A program made the position numbers and the translations under genes. From IMG/VR virus record IMGVR_UViG_3300024520_000193, positions 1 to 39,653 of that record: a stretch of 39,653 nt of DNA; one strand, given 5' to 3'. Below are positions 31,499 to 38,457 of this stretch, piece after piece (within the stretch, counting starts at the first letter, position 1; each line of letters opens with the position of its first letter). This DNA comes from a virus. The notes beneath the pieces are model-generated. The model was given only the letters and a program-made list of their open reading frames with translations, was not told where the DNA came from and did not search any database.

Positions 31499-32602
31499 AT
31501 GGCAGATGGATTTAGATTGGCGTTGTTACGTCATATCAACATTTTGGCGCAAGAAGCAACGCCACAAACAAAATTAGACCCACAAGGGGCTATTAATTTG
31601 CTTCAATCACAAAACAAGCCGGAAGCATTAAGGCTAAACAACCGAGCAGGGCATAAAGACACCATCACGGTGAAATATTTGCCACGAGCAGTTGAGGAAC
31701 AAGTTGACAGCGCATATTCTTGCGACCAGGTGAATTTAAACACCTACCTTGAACATGACGTTGACGTTACTTTCCGCAGCCAATATGCTTTTCAGATCGA
31801 TGATGAAACTATTGCACGCTACGAAGATGAAGCGAGCCGAGTTGTTTCAATCGGTAATCCGACAACGGGCGTTCTTGGTGAAATTTTTACCCAAATTCAA
31901 ACAGGTGCAAACGCTATGATGAATGCAGTTGCTTCCCAATTATGGCCATTAATGACGGCTGCAATAGGTGAAAATATTGTAACTGGATTAGTGGGTGCGA
32001 AAGTTGTTAATTTACCTTTGGATAGCACTCAAAATAACTTGGGAGCAGGTGAAACCGAAGTATTGAGCGATTACCGCTTGAATGGTGGAAATGGAAGGCC
32101 GCAAATAGTTGGAGATGGTAACATTTTCAAGTATTTTTTGCAGCAAGTCGCCAAGTCACCAAACCAGGCAGGTATCAACACTCGGATTTTCGCAAGTGGA
32201 ATGGATTTTTACCATGACACCAAAGCAACTACCGAATTAGGTGCAAACCAAGCGATTGTTTACCAACCAAATTCAGTGCAAATCGTTGAATATTTGGAAA
32301 ATACAGGTTTCAAAGCTGGTGACAAGCCTGACGGTTCAAGTTTCTTTGTTCTTGCCCTTCCAATGGATAGAGGCGATGGCGAAGTTGTTCCCGTTGAATT
32401 TGATGTTCAAGTAAGATACAACAGTTGTCCCGAAACTTTGACCGATGCTTATTATGGAACTTCCATATCAGCGGAGAAGGGATGGACGGTGTTTTTGCGC
32501 AAACGTGGTGGATTGTTCACTATTCCTGGTGATGCTTACAAGCCACAGGATAGACTAAGAAACAATCGCGGTTCTTTGCGTTACGACTTTACGAATGTGT
32601 AA
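31499..32602 (+). CDS. Major capsid protein
   Basis: 367 residues, preceded by a scaffold candidate and followed by a strong terminator. Segments such as LNTYLEHDVDVTFRSQYAFQ, TQIQTGANAMMNAVASQLWP and RIFASGMDFYHDT fit an HK97-fold capsid protein of Bacteroidota phages, with a long helix near 120-150 as the spine. An isolated transcript ending in a terminator suits a gene needed in many copies. Confidence 0.75.
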   Translation: MADGFRLALLRHINILAQEATPQTKLDPQGAINLLQSQNKPEALRLNNRAGHKDTITVKYLPRAVEEQVDSAYSCDQVNLNTYLEHDVDVTFRSQYAFQIDDETIARYEDEASRVVSIGNPTTGVLGEIFTQIQTGANAMMNAVASQLWPLMTAAIGENIVTGLVGAKVVNLPLDSTQNNLGAGETEVLSDYRLNGGNGRPQIVGDGNIFKYFLQQVAKSPNQAGINTRIFASGMDFYHDTKATTELGANQAIVYQPNSVQIVEYLENTGFKAGDKPDGSSFFVLALPMDRGDGEVVPVEFDVQVRYNSCPETLTDAYYGTSISAEKGWTVFLRKRGGLFTIPGDAYKPQDRLRNNRGSLRYDFTNV

Positions 32603-32619
32603 GGGTTGAATTTGAATTT

Positions 32620-32653
32620 AAAAAGGGGCGGCAACTGGTCGGCCCTTTTTTTT
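32620..32653 (+). terminator. Hairpin terminator after capsid gene
   Basis: AAAAAGGG (32620-32627) pairs with CCCTTTTT (32643-32650) around a short GC-rich middle, and the T run continues to 32653. The last T is also the first base of the next promoter element. Confidence 0.75.
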
Positions 32654-32660
32654 ATTTTTG
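32653..32660 (+). promoter_or_regulatory. Promoter element TATTTTTG fused to the terminator
   Basis: TATTTTTG starts in the T tract of the terminator and ends four bases before the ATG at 32665. It restarts transcription for the neck and tail genes immediately after the capsid transcript stops, again with no leader. Confidence 0.6.
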
Positions 32661-32664
32661 CTTC

Positions 32665-33693
32665 ATGCTAACTTGTTTGAATAATTGGATAGGAGTAAAG
32701 GGTTGCACGGACCCGTTACCATTGTCAGGGTTTTACATTAATGACTTGCCAGGCGTTGACCTTAGAAGTATTGACCAAATCGCCAACGATGAACAGGTTG
32801 ATTTCCAAGGCGTGTTTGATGAAATCCAAAAACGGGCGGTTCAAAGGTTTGACACCGATATAAGGGGAAAATTCGCGGAAAGGTGGAAGATTAAGACATT
32901 AACGCAAAGCCTTGCACCAGTTCAGGACGTTGACACCGCTACCACATTTGCACCAGCAGCCGAATATAGGGGGATATTAAAGGAATTCAATAATGCCGAT
33001 GCTAATGTTGTTTATTCTAATCTTCTTGTTCATTCTATACAGACTGTACAGATTTATTCGCAGAATACGCAGGCAGGAGTAGATGTAAAGGTATTTGACG
33101 CTGATTTAGGAACGGAATTATTTACCACCACAGCCACATTAACGGCTGATACGTGGGTTACGGTTCAAGTAAATCAAAGTTTCACGGCTAAAAGGATTTT
33201 TATTTGTTATGATGCTACTTTAATTACTTCATATTCACTTAATTACAACCTATTAGAAGACACCTTTTGCAATTGTTCGAGCAGGATAAAGGGCGCGACT
33301 TCGGCTATTAGCCCGATTAGTTTAACCACAGGTGAAGAAAGTTATGGTTTAACGGCTGAAATGGCGAGTAAATGTAGTTATGAGGGTTTGGTATGTAATA
33401 ACAAAGAATGTTTCACACAAGCCCTTCTATACTTGTTAGGAATGGAATTAATGACCGAGCGCATTTATTCTGACCGATTAAACAGATGGACCACTACCGA
33501 CTTAAAGTCAGCAAAGGAATTAAGAAAGGAATTTCACGCTAAATACAAAGGCGGAATTATAGGGGCTGAAACTGATTTAGAACTAAGTGTTGAGGGTGAA
33601 TTAGATATTGCCTTAAACGGGCTAAATTTGGATTTGCGGGATTGTTGTTTGCAATGTAATGAGGAAATAATATTTAAGGATGCCCGTCTATAA
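32665..33693 (+). CDS. Virion neck / structural protein
   Basis: 342 residues with a promoter at its start. The opening CLNNWIGVKGCTDPLPLSGF and YINDLPGVDLRSIDQIAN is a pattern I know from structural proteins after the capsid gene in Bacteroidota phages. Many cysteines occur (TFCNCSS, CSYEGLVCNNKECF, RDCCLQCNE), which could form metal sites or disulfides. A central beta segment (VYSNLLVHSIQTVQIYS) may be a carbohydrate-binding-like insertion. Confidence 0.6.
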   Translation: MLTCLNNWIGVKGCTDPLPLSGFYINDLPGVDLRSIDQIANDEQVDFQGVFDEIQKRAVQRFDTDIRGKFAERWKIKTLTQSLAPVQDVDTATTFAPAAEYRGILKEFNNADANVVYSNLLVHSIQTVQIYSQNTQAGVDVKVFDADLGTELFTTTATLTADTWVTVQVNQSFTAKRIFICYDATLITSYSLNYNLLEDTFCNCSSRIKGATSAISPISLTTGEESYGLTAEMASKCSYEGLVCNNKECFTQALLYLLGMELMTERIYSDRLNRWTTTDLKSAKELRKEFHAKYKGGIIGAETDLELSVEGELDIALNGLNLDLRDCCLQCNEEIIFKDARL

Positions 33694-34258
33694 ATCGAAT
33701 TCAAAAAAGATAATCAACGACCTTACAAAAAAGTTTGAAAAACTTAATAAAACGGAAGTTGATAGGATGGCGCGAATTGGTGCGGTTACATTATTAGGGA
33801 ATATAGGAAATAGGGTTTTTCAGGATGGTGAAGCAAGTAATGAGGGTTTGATTGGTAGCTATTCAACAAAAGATATTTTAGTAGGGAAAAGTTCTTTTGT
33901 CAAAAAATCAACGGCAAATCAATTATTGGGAAGCAAAGCCAAAAGAAGAAAGCTGGAATGGGTAACAAAAAACGGAAAGCGTCTTGCAATTTTGCCGGGT
34001 GGATATGCTCAATTAAGGGCATTACAAGGTCGGCAAACGTCAAAGGTTGATTTGCACATGACCGGAAAGTTATTTAATGACTTTGTTGTTTCAGGGAAAC
34101 GGTCAAGATATTTTTTAGGGTTTCGCTCTGAATATGGTAAGACAATAAGCATAGCACAAGAAACAAGATTTAGCAAACCAATATTCAACACTTCCGACAC
34201 AGAAAGGAAAGAATTGGTAAACATTTTTGAAAACGGAATAAACACAATGTTCAGATGA
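33680..34258 (+). CDS. HK97 gp10-like tail completion / minor capsid protein
   Basis: 192 residues overlapping the neck gene by 14 bases. It starts with a helical, basic segment (KKIINDLTKKFEKLNKTEVD) and has GKLFNDFVVSGKRSRYFLGF with a C-terminal helix, which fits the tail terminator or gp10-like proteins that join head and tail. Assignment is mainly by position. Confidence 0.5.
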   Translation: MPVYKSNSKKIINDLTKKFEKLNKTEVDRMARIGAVTLLGNIGNRVFQDGEASNEGLIGSYSTKDILVGKSSFVKKSTANQLLGSKAKRRKLEWVTKNGKRLAILPGGYAQLRALQGRQTSKVDLHMTGKLFNDFVVSGKRSRYFLGFRSEYGKTISIAQETRFSKPIFNTSDTERKELVNIFENGINTMFR

Positions 34259-34827
34259 ACCAGGCGGAAATAGCAACCTTTATTAATACTACTTTGACCG
34301 CTGATTTATTAAGTACGTCACGGTTTCAAAAAGGGCAATATAATTCAGTTGCTGAATTAATCCCCAAATCGGATGAAGACGAAACAACCGTACCGATGGT
34401 TGTAAGCGACACAGGGCAAGGAACAGAAGTAACAGTAAATGACATTTATCCTATTCAAATCTACCATAGAATTGATGATGTTGAAATAGATAGTAACTTT
34501 GAGGAAGGATTTGGAAATAACGAATTAAAGACCGAAACCAGCGATATGTTGATGATTATCATTGGCGACCGCTTGAAGCTACAATTAAATAAAGAAGATG
34601 TAATAACCGCGATTGCAACAGCGTTCCCAGGAGTGTGGACGCCAACGGTAAATTACATAACACAAACCAATATCGTGATGGGCGCAATTGATTTAAACAC
34701 ACCCGAAGTCTACAATGGCGAGTATAATTCTATTTCAGAGTTGCCGCCTAATTACTTCATGTGTTCAATAGCTTATCAAATAGTTTCTAAGATTAACAAA
34801 AACTGTATTGAATTATGTACTACGTAA
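34255..34827 (+). CDS. Head-tail joining protein candidate
   Basis: 190 residues, four-base overlap with the previous gene. An initial helix (AEIATFINTTLTADLL), then a beta-rich body with YPIQIYHRIDDVEIDSNFEE. Size and place correspond to the head closure or tail terminator protein of siphoviruses. No sequence motif is decisive. Confidence 0.45.
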   Translation: MNQAEIATFINTTLTADLLSTSRFQKGQYNSVAELIPKSDEDETTVPMVVSDTGQGTEVTVNDIYPIQIYHRIDDVEIDSNFEEGFGNNELKTETSDMLMIIIGDRLKLQLNKEDVITAIATAFPGVWTPTVNYITQTNIVMGAIDLNTPEVYNGEYNSISELPPNYFMCSIAYQIVSKINKNCIELCTT

Positions 34828-35339
34828 CTCCGTGTGGACCGATAACACCACCACAATGCGAAGAATGCCCGACCCGCGAAGGCGGAAGGGTGCGAGGAAT
34901 TGCCTATGTAAAAGATGACTATACTTTCGTTGATATAACTGATCCAGCAGAATGGAACACGGCTATTTTAGCCGGGAACATTTTTATTGTACCTGAAACC
35001 AGGGGCAGCGTTGCAGTCAGTCCAGTTGAAACGGAAGGATTTGGCGATACTAAAAATTCAGTTACGGCCTATGATTATGAGATTGCGGGCGTTGACCCTG
35101 CCTACACTTTAAATTGTTCTTTTTGGAACAGTATAAAGAAGGCAAACAATTTTAAGATCATTTGGAAAACCGAAACCCGCATCCATTTTTCGGATGCAAC
35201 GGTTTCCACAGCCGCGACAAATCCGGTTGAAGATGATGTAAGTTCAAATGTACTTTGGGCGTTTAACATTAAATTCAGCCAGGAAGATGCTGTTTGTCCA
35301 GTAGTTGGACCAGCAGGAATTTTTGAATGTAACGAGTAA
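34815..35339 (+). CDS. Putative major tail tube protein
   Basis: 174 residues. Beta-rich with ETEGFGDTKNSVTAYDYEIA, then FWNSIKKANNFKIIWKTE and VLWAFNIKFSQED, a pattern that fits tail tube proteins in Bacteroidota phages. Cysteines appear near both ends (QCEECPTREGG, FECNE). If right, the tube gene lies about 18 kb from its tape measure gene. Starts inside the previous gene and ends in a TAATG-type overlap with the next. Confidence 0.5.
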   Translation: MYYVTPCGPITPPQCEECPTREGGRVRGIAYVKDDYTFVDITDPAEWNTAILAGNIFIVPETRGSVAVSPVETEGFGDTKNSVTAYDYEIAGVDPAYTLNCSFWNSIKKANNFKIIWKTETRIHFSDATVSTAATNPVEDDVSSNVLWAFNIKFSQEDAVCPVVGPAGIFECNE

Positions 35340-35674
35340 TGTCTTTTACTTGCGATACCATCAGCGTTGATTGTGATGAATGCTTTATAATTAGCGTTTC
35401 TGAATGTGCAGCCATAAACATTAATCCCGGATTAGTCCCGGCTACTGTTTATTGGCTTCACATTACAGATAAGTTTTTTACTACCTATAAACAGCAGGTT
35501 ACTATTAATCCTGATGGTTCATTTGATATTGATTTAACCACTTTGACAGGCAAAAACACGAAATATTCAGGAGATTGGCAACTTTTTTTATCAACTGATG
35601 AAGCGGGAACTATAATTGTGCCTGTTTCCTTTGGTGGCACACTTTACAACTGCATGATAACACGATTTATTTGA
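35339..35674 (+). CDS. Beta-rich virion protein (111 aa)
   Basis: Begins at the stop of the putative tube gene. The start VDCDECFIISVSECAAINI and later beta strands (QQVTINPDGSFDIDLTTL) suggest a small beta-sandwich, possibly a tail tube decoration or neck ring. Last structural gene of its transcript. No family recognised. Confidence 0.5.
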   Translation: MSFTCDTISVDCDECFIISVSECAAININPGLVPATVYWLHITDKFFTTYKQQVTINPDGSFDIDLTTLTGKNTKYSGDWQLFLSTDEAGTIIVPVSFGGTLYNCMITRFI

Positions 35675-35725
35675 CCTAAAAACCACCTAAAAGCATATTT
35701 TTTTTACCTTTTCTCAAAAAAATAC

Positions 35726-35755
35726 TTGTTTATAAAAAAAATAGTTGTATGTTTG
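35726..35755 (+). promoter_or_regulatory. Promoter: TTG (35726-35728) and TATGTTTG (35748-35755)
   Basis: The best full promoter in the window: TTG, a 19-base A-rich spacer, then TATGTTTG. It fits the -33/-7 Bacteroidota promoter. The ATG at 35800 follows a 44-base leader. Confidence 0.7.
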
Positions 35756-35777
35756 TGGTGTCAAAACACTTAAAAAA

Positions 35778-35796
35778 TTATTAATTAAAACCAAAA
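35778..35796 (+). repeat. Leader repeat, copy 1 (copy 2 at 36287-36305)
   Basis: The 19 bases TTATTAATTAAAACCAAAA occur just before the ATG at 35800 and again just before an ATG at 36308. A-rich sequence directly before the start is the usual ribosome-loading region in Bacteroidota. Confidence 0.8.
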
Positions 35797-35799
35797 ACC

Positions 35800-36225
35800 A
35801 TGACAAACACAACCACCACCGACCAAAACACGCTGACAGTTGAAAAAATCCAAGCCTATGCAGAAGCAAAGGGAATTGATTATGAAATTGATTTACCACA
35901 ATCCTTTGTTAGGTACAATTGGGATAGGGAAGTAATTAACGCAAGCAATTCAATCACAAGGGAAACAACAATGATAGGGATTGAATTTACCCGCGACTGT
36001 TATTTTTGGTTTGTAACATATTATGGACAAAATGATAGTGAAGTTTGCTTTGTAGAAAGGTATAACCGAAACAACGGCAAATCTATTACTGCATTTACGA
36101 CAGGATGGAATGCCGAGCGAAAAATATTAGCTTTCCTAAATGTGCAAGCGGAAAAAGCACAAGCAAGACGCGAAGCAGTAGAAGCAAAAAGCCGTTTCGC
36201 TGACTTTGCTGAATGTGGCGAATAA
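35800..36225 (+). CDS. Hypothetical protein (141 aa), possibly highly expressed
   Basis: A strong promoter and an A-rich leader precede it, and a hairpin follows, so it is a one-gene transcript. Residues 14-35 are a helix (EKIQAYAEAKGIDYEIDLP), the middle is beta-rich (MIGIEFTRDCYFWFVTYYG), and the end is a charged helix (NVQAEKAQARREAVEAKSRF). I do not recognise the family. Its monocistronic, well-expressed layout suggests an early takeover or anti-defence role, which is only inference. Confidence 0.6.
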   Translation: MTNTTTTDQNTLTVEKIQAYAEAKGIDYEIDLPQSFVRYNWDREVINASNSITRETTMIGIEFTRDCYFWFVTYYGQNDSEVCFVERYNRNNGKSITAFTTGWNAERKILAFLNVQAEKAQARREAVEAKSRFADFAECGE

Positions 36226-36243
36226 ACTCAACCACTTCACCGC

Positions 36244-36267
36244 CCCCGCCCTGCAACAAAGGCGGGG
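36244..36267 (+). terminator. GC-rich hairpin, likely terminator
   Basis: CCCCGCC (36244-36250) pairs with GGCGGGG (36261-36267), followed by TTTTGG. The T tract is short, so termination may be partial. It closes the 35800 gene. Confidence 0.6.
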
Positions 36268-36286
36268 TTTTGGTGGTAAAATCAAT

Positions 36287-36305
36287 TTATTAATTAAAAC
36301 CAAAA
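36287..36305 (+). repeat. Leader repeat, copy 2
   Basis: Identical 19-base copy of the leader at 35778-35796. Here it precedes only a 16-codon ORF. Confidence 0.8.
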
Positions 36306-36307
36306 CC

Positions 36308-36358
36308 ATGAACGAAACAAGAATAGGAATTGATAACTTGGTTGACGGAAGCCAGTAA
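36308..36358 (+). CDS. 16-aa mini-ORF behind a duplicated leader
   Basis: ATG at 36308, stop at 36356-36358. The peptide (MNETRIGIDNLVDGSQ) is too short to classify. It follows a perfect copy of the leader of the upstream gene. It may be a leader peptide before recT or the remnant of a deleted gene. Confidence 0.35.
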   Translation: MNETRIGIDNLVDGSQ

Positions 36359-36364
36359 ATTTAT

Positions 36365-36391
36365 TTGTTATTTAAAAAAATAGTATATTTG
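36365..36391 (+). promoter_or_regulatory. Promoter: TTG (36365-36367) and TATATTTG (36384-36391)
   Basis: TTG, a 16-base A-rich spacer and a perfect TAnnTTTG element. The recT ATG lies 17 bases downstream. The spacer resembles those at 1017-1042 and 35726-35755. Confidence 0.65.
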
Positions 36392-36408
36392 CCAAACAAA
36401 ACACAACC

Positions 36409-37329
36409 ATGAAAGCAACAGATTTAAAACCAGTAAAAGACAAGTTTTTGAAACTTGCAAATGAGAAGGTTTGGGAACGCGAAGCAGCCTTTTTAGTACA
36501 ATTAGTTAATGACAGCCCACAACTACAAAAAACGCCATTAATTAGCCGCTTGAAGGCGTTGTACAATGTAGCAGTAACAGGGCTGACATTGAACCCTATA
36601 CACAAATTCGCCTACCTTTTAACAAGGAACAAGAAAACCGAGCAAGGATGGGTGAATGATTGTTATTTAGAACCAAGTTACCGAGGACTGGTCCACTTAG
36701 CTGTAAAAGGTGGAATGACACAAATTTATAGCCATCCTGTTTATGATGGCGATGAATTTGAAATCACTTTGGGTAGTTCAATGGAAGTAACGCACAAGCC
36801 CAAATTCAAATCAAAGGAAATATTACAATCTTATGCAATTGCTAAATGGGACACGCACGAGCAAATTGAAGTTTTAACCATTGACGACCTGAACGCTATA
36901 ATGTCAAAATCGGAAGGCGTTAAAGCAGCATTAAAGGATAAGAGCAAAGAAAAATATGCGGTTTGGCTGAATGAGTGGAAACCGGAAATGGTAAGAAAGG
37001 CCGCGATTAAAAGACTTTGTAAATATCTTCCACAGGTCAATGATTACTTGAACCAGGCTATTGATTTAGACAACGAAAATTATAGTTTAGACGCAAGCCC
37101 TCAACAGGTAACATTAATTGAGCAACTGTTAGGAACGTCCACACTTGGTGATGAAGCCCGATTTGACCTTGAAGCGCAAATAGAAGGCGGAATAACAGTA
37201 AACCAAGCGGGGAAGTACATTAACCACTTGATGGACTTTCAACAGTTACCAGGCACACAAAAAACGCCTACAAGTATGAAAGAAGTAAACGCAGCAGTAA
37301 ATTATCAACTTGAAAACGAGAAAGCATGA
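36409..37329 (+). CDS. recT: RecT-family single-strand annealing protein
   Basis: 306 residues. Core motifs of RecT: LKALYNVAVTGLTLNPIHKF near 45-63, then CYLEPSYRGLVHLAVKGGMT, and KYAVWLNEWKPEMVRKAAIK, which is the family signature. It pairs complementary single strands in phage recombination and replication. No RecE-type exonuclease is visible next to it; the DUF1064 or the 302-781 nuclease might supply ends. First gene of a transcript that leads across the circle junction to the early genes. Confidence 0.9.
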   Translation: MKATDLKPVKDKFLKLANEKVWEREAAFLVQLVNDSPQLQKTPLISRLKALYNVAVTGLTLNPIHKFAYLLTRNKKTEQGWVNDCYLEPSYRGLVHLAVKGGMTQIYSHPVYDGDEFEITLGSSMEVTHKPKFKSKEILQSYAIAKWDTHEQIEVLTIDDLNAIMSKSEGVKAALKDKSKEKYAVWLNEWKPEMVRKAAIKRLCKYLPQVNDYLNQAIDLDNENYSLDASPQQVTLIEQLLGTSTLGDEARFDLEAQIEGGITVNQAGKYINHLMDFQQLPGTQKTPTSMKEVNAAVNYQLENEKA

Positions 37330-37571
37330 CTAATATGACAATTTCAGAATGGATGAAAATTCGTAGTTTAACCTGTCTTGATATGGCTAACAAATTAGGC
37401 ATAACAACGCAAGCACTAAGGAACAAAACGCGAAGTGGGAAATACTTTATTCACGAGTTAAGAATATTGGAAACCGTTTTAAAAATCGGGTTTAATGACG
37501 TTGCTATTTGTATAGAAAATGAAAAACGCAATTTTGCGAAAATCAAACACTTAATAAAAAACCATGTTTAA
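37326..37571 (+). CDS. HTH-domain regulator (81 aa)
   Basis: ATGA overlap with recT. CLDMANKLGITTQALRNKTR is a helix-turn-helix like those of XRE or TetR-type short regulators, followed by an ILETVLKIGFND helix. A second small regulator besides 811-999. Confidence 0.65.
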   Translation: MTNMTISEWMKIRSLTCLDMANKLGITTQALRNKTRSGKYFIHELRILETVLKIGFNDVAICIENEKRNFAKIKHLIKNHV

Positions 37572-37749
37572 TCATATTACACAATGTTATGAAGACTTTA
37601 ACTGCGACTATTGCCAAGACACAGGGCAAAATTCGGATAGGACACTATGTGAATGCGATGGCGGAATTGCCAAACCTTATGAAAAAACGGAAGAAGATTA
37701 CAAGTGGGACAGGGTTGACGAAAGGATTAAAAAATGCATGGGAGAATGA
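37564..37749 (+). CDS. Small cysteine-rich, probably zinc-binding protein
   Basis: 61 residues with FNCDYCQDTGQNSDRTLCEC, then DGG: CxxC and CxC spaced as in a DnaJ-type or zinc-ribbon motif. Overlaps the previous gene by eight bases. Possibly a nucleic acid-binding adaptor. Confidence 0.55.
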   Translation: MFNHITQCYEDFNCDYCQDTGQNSDRTLCECDGGIAKPYEKTEEDYKWDRVDERIKKCMGE

Positions 37750-37918
37750 GCATTTAGAACGCCTGGTTGACAATTTAATTAATTACCGTGAAGCCAATTT
37801 AAAAAAGCTGAATTATCATTGGGTTTTACAAATTAGTTGGGAAATTGACCGCTTACAAAACCTAATAAAATCGGACTGCAAAACTCGTTACACAACTACT
37901 AAAATGAGCAAATTTTGA
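37715..37918 (+). CDS. Hypothetical helical protein, start uncertain
   Basis: The frame is open from ATG 37589, but that part lies across the Cys-rich gene and looks like its shadow. A TTG at 37715 gives 67 residues with a clear helix (NEHLERLVDNLINYREANL) and a second one (QISWEIDRLQNLIKSD). Next gene overlaps by TTGA. Function unknown. Confidence 0.5.
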   Translation: MTKGLKNAWENEHLERLVDNLINYREANLKKLNYHWVLQISWEIDRLQNLIKSDCKTRYTTTKMSKF

Positions 37919-38103
37919 AATACCTAACGATCCTACTATTTTGTTCCTGCTGTTGTCCGAAGTTCGTAGATGTTGTAAGGCTTAATGACGAATGTGACAA
38001 GATTGTTTACACCGATAAGATTGAATATAGGTGTGGTAATTGGGTGACTATCTATGATCGAAAGACAGGCGGAACGCGCAGATTTAATATTAAAAATCAT
38101 TAA
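37915..38103 (+). CDS. Small lipoprotein-like protein (62 aa)
   Basis: TTG start in a TTGA overlap. The N-terminus MKYLTILLFCSCCC is a signal peptide with several cysteines, resembling a lipobox (LLFC). The mature part is small and basic (VTIYDRKTGGTRRFN). Early lipoproteins in phages sometimes block superinfection. The similar start MKKLVMILLFC occurs at 9509. Confidence 0.5.
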   Translation: MKYLTILLFCSCCCPKFVDVVRLNDECDKIVYTDKIEYRCGNWVTIYDRKTGGTRRFNIKNH

Positions 38104-38113
38104 AAACTAAACC

Positions 38114-38296
38114 ATGACTGAAAAAATTACAAAAGCAATTCAGAAATTTTCCGACGAAACTGACAGGATTAATAGAAGATTGTTGGAACTTGAAATAGAC
38201 CAGGCGATAATAATTGCCAAAGGCGAAGCCTGGAAAGAAGGATTTAGCCGAGCAACTGAGATCGCAAACAAAACCATATCAACTATATTAAAATGA
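38114..38296 (+). CDS. Small helical hypothetical protein (60 aa)
   Basis: A polar, mostly helical protein (KAIQKFSDETDRINRRLLE, then QAIIIAKGEAWKEGFSRAT). The stop overlaps the next start (ATGA). No family recognised. Confidence 0.5.
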   Translation: MTEKITKAIQKFSDETDRINRRLLELEIDQAIIIAKGEAWKEGFSRATEIANKTISTILK

Positions 38297-38457
38297 AACG
38301 CCAGCACCAACACCCGGAACTAAAAAAGAAAATTGAAGAATTAAGCGTTCACCACAAAATGGGTATCGAATGGTGGTGGGAGTTTAATAATGTTTTAGAC
38401 AAGGCTTTAACAGGATATAAAAGGGTAATTGAAACGATGAAAATTCCTAATGAGTAA
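38293..38457 (+). CDS. Small hypothetical protein, complete copy (54 aa)
   Basis: The whole gene of which 1-164 is the 3' part. ATG at 38293 in an ATGA overlap, stop at 38455-38457. Compared with the first copy it lacks five codons. It contains GIEWWWEFNNVLDKAL. The next gene starts inside its last codons. Confidence 0.6.
   Translation: MKRQHQHPELKKKIEELSVHHKMGIEWWWEFNNVLDKALTGYKRVIETMKIPNE
38309..38410 (+). repeat. 102-bp copy of the window start
   Basis: Positions 38309-38410 are identical to 1-102. After that the copies differ by a 15-base indel and resume. Together with 39527-39653 it shows that the window runs past the starting point of a circular map. Confidence 0.85.
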
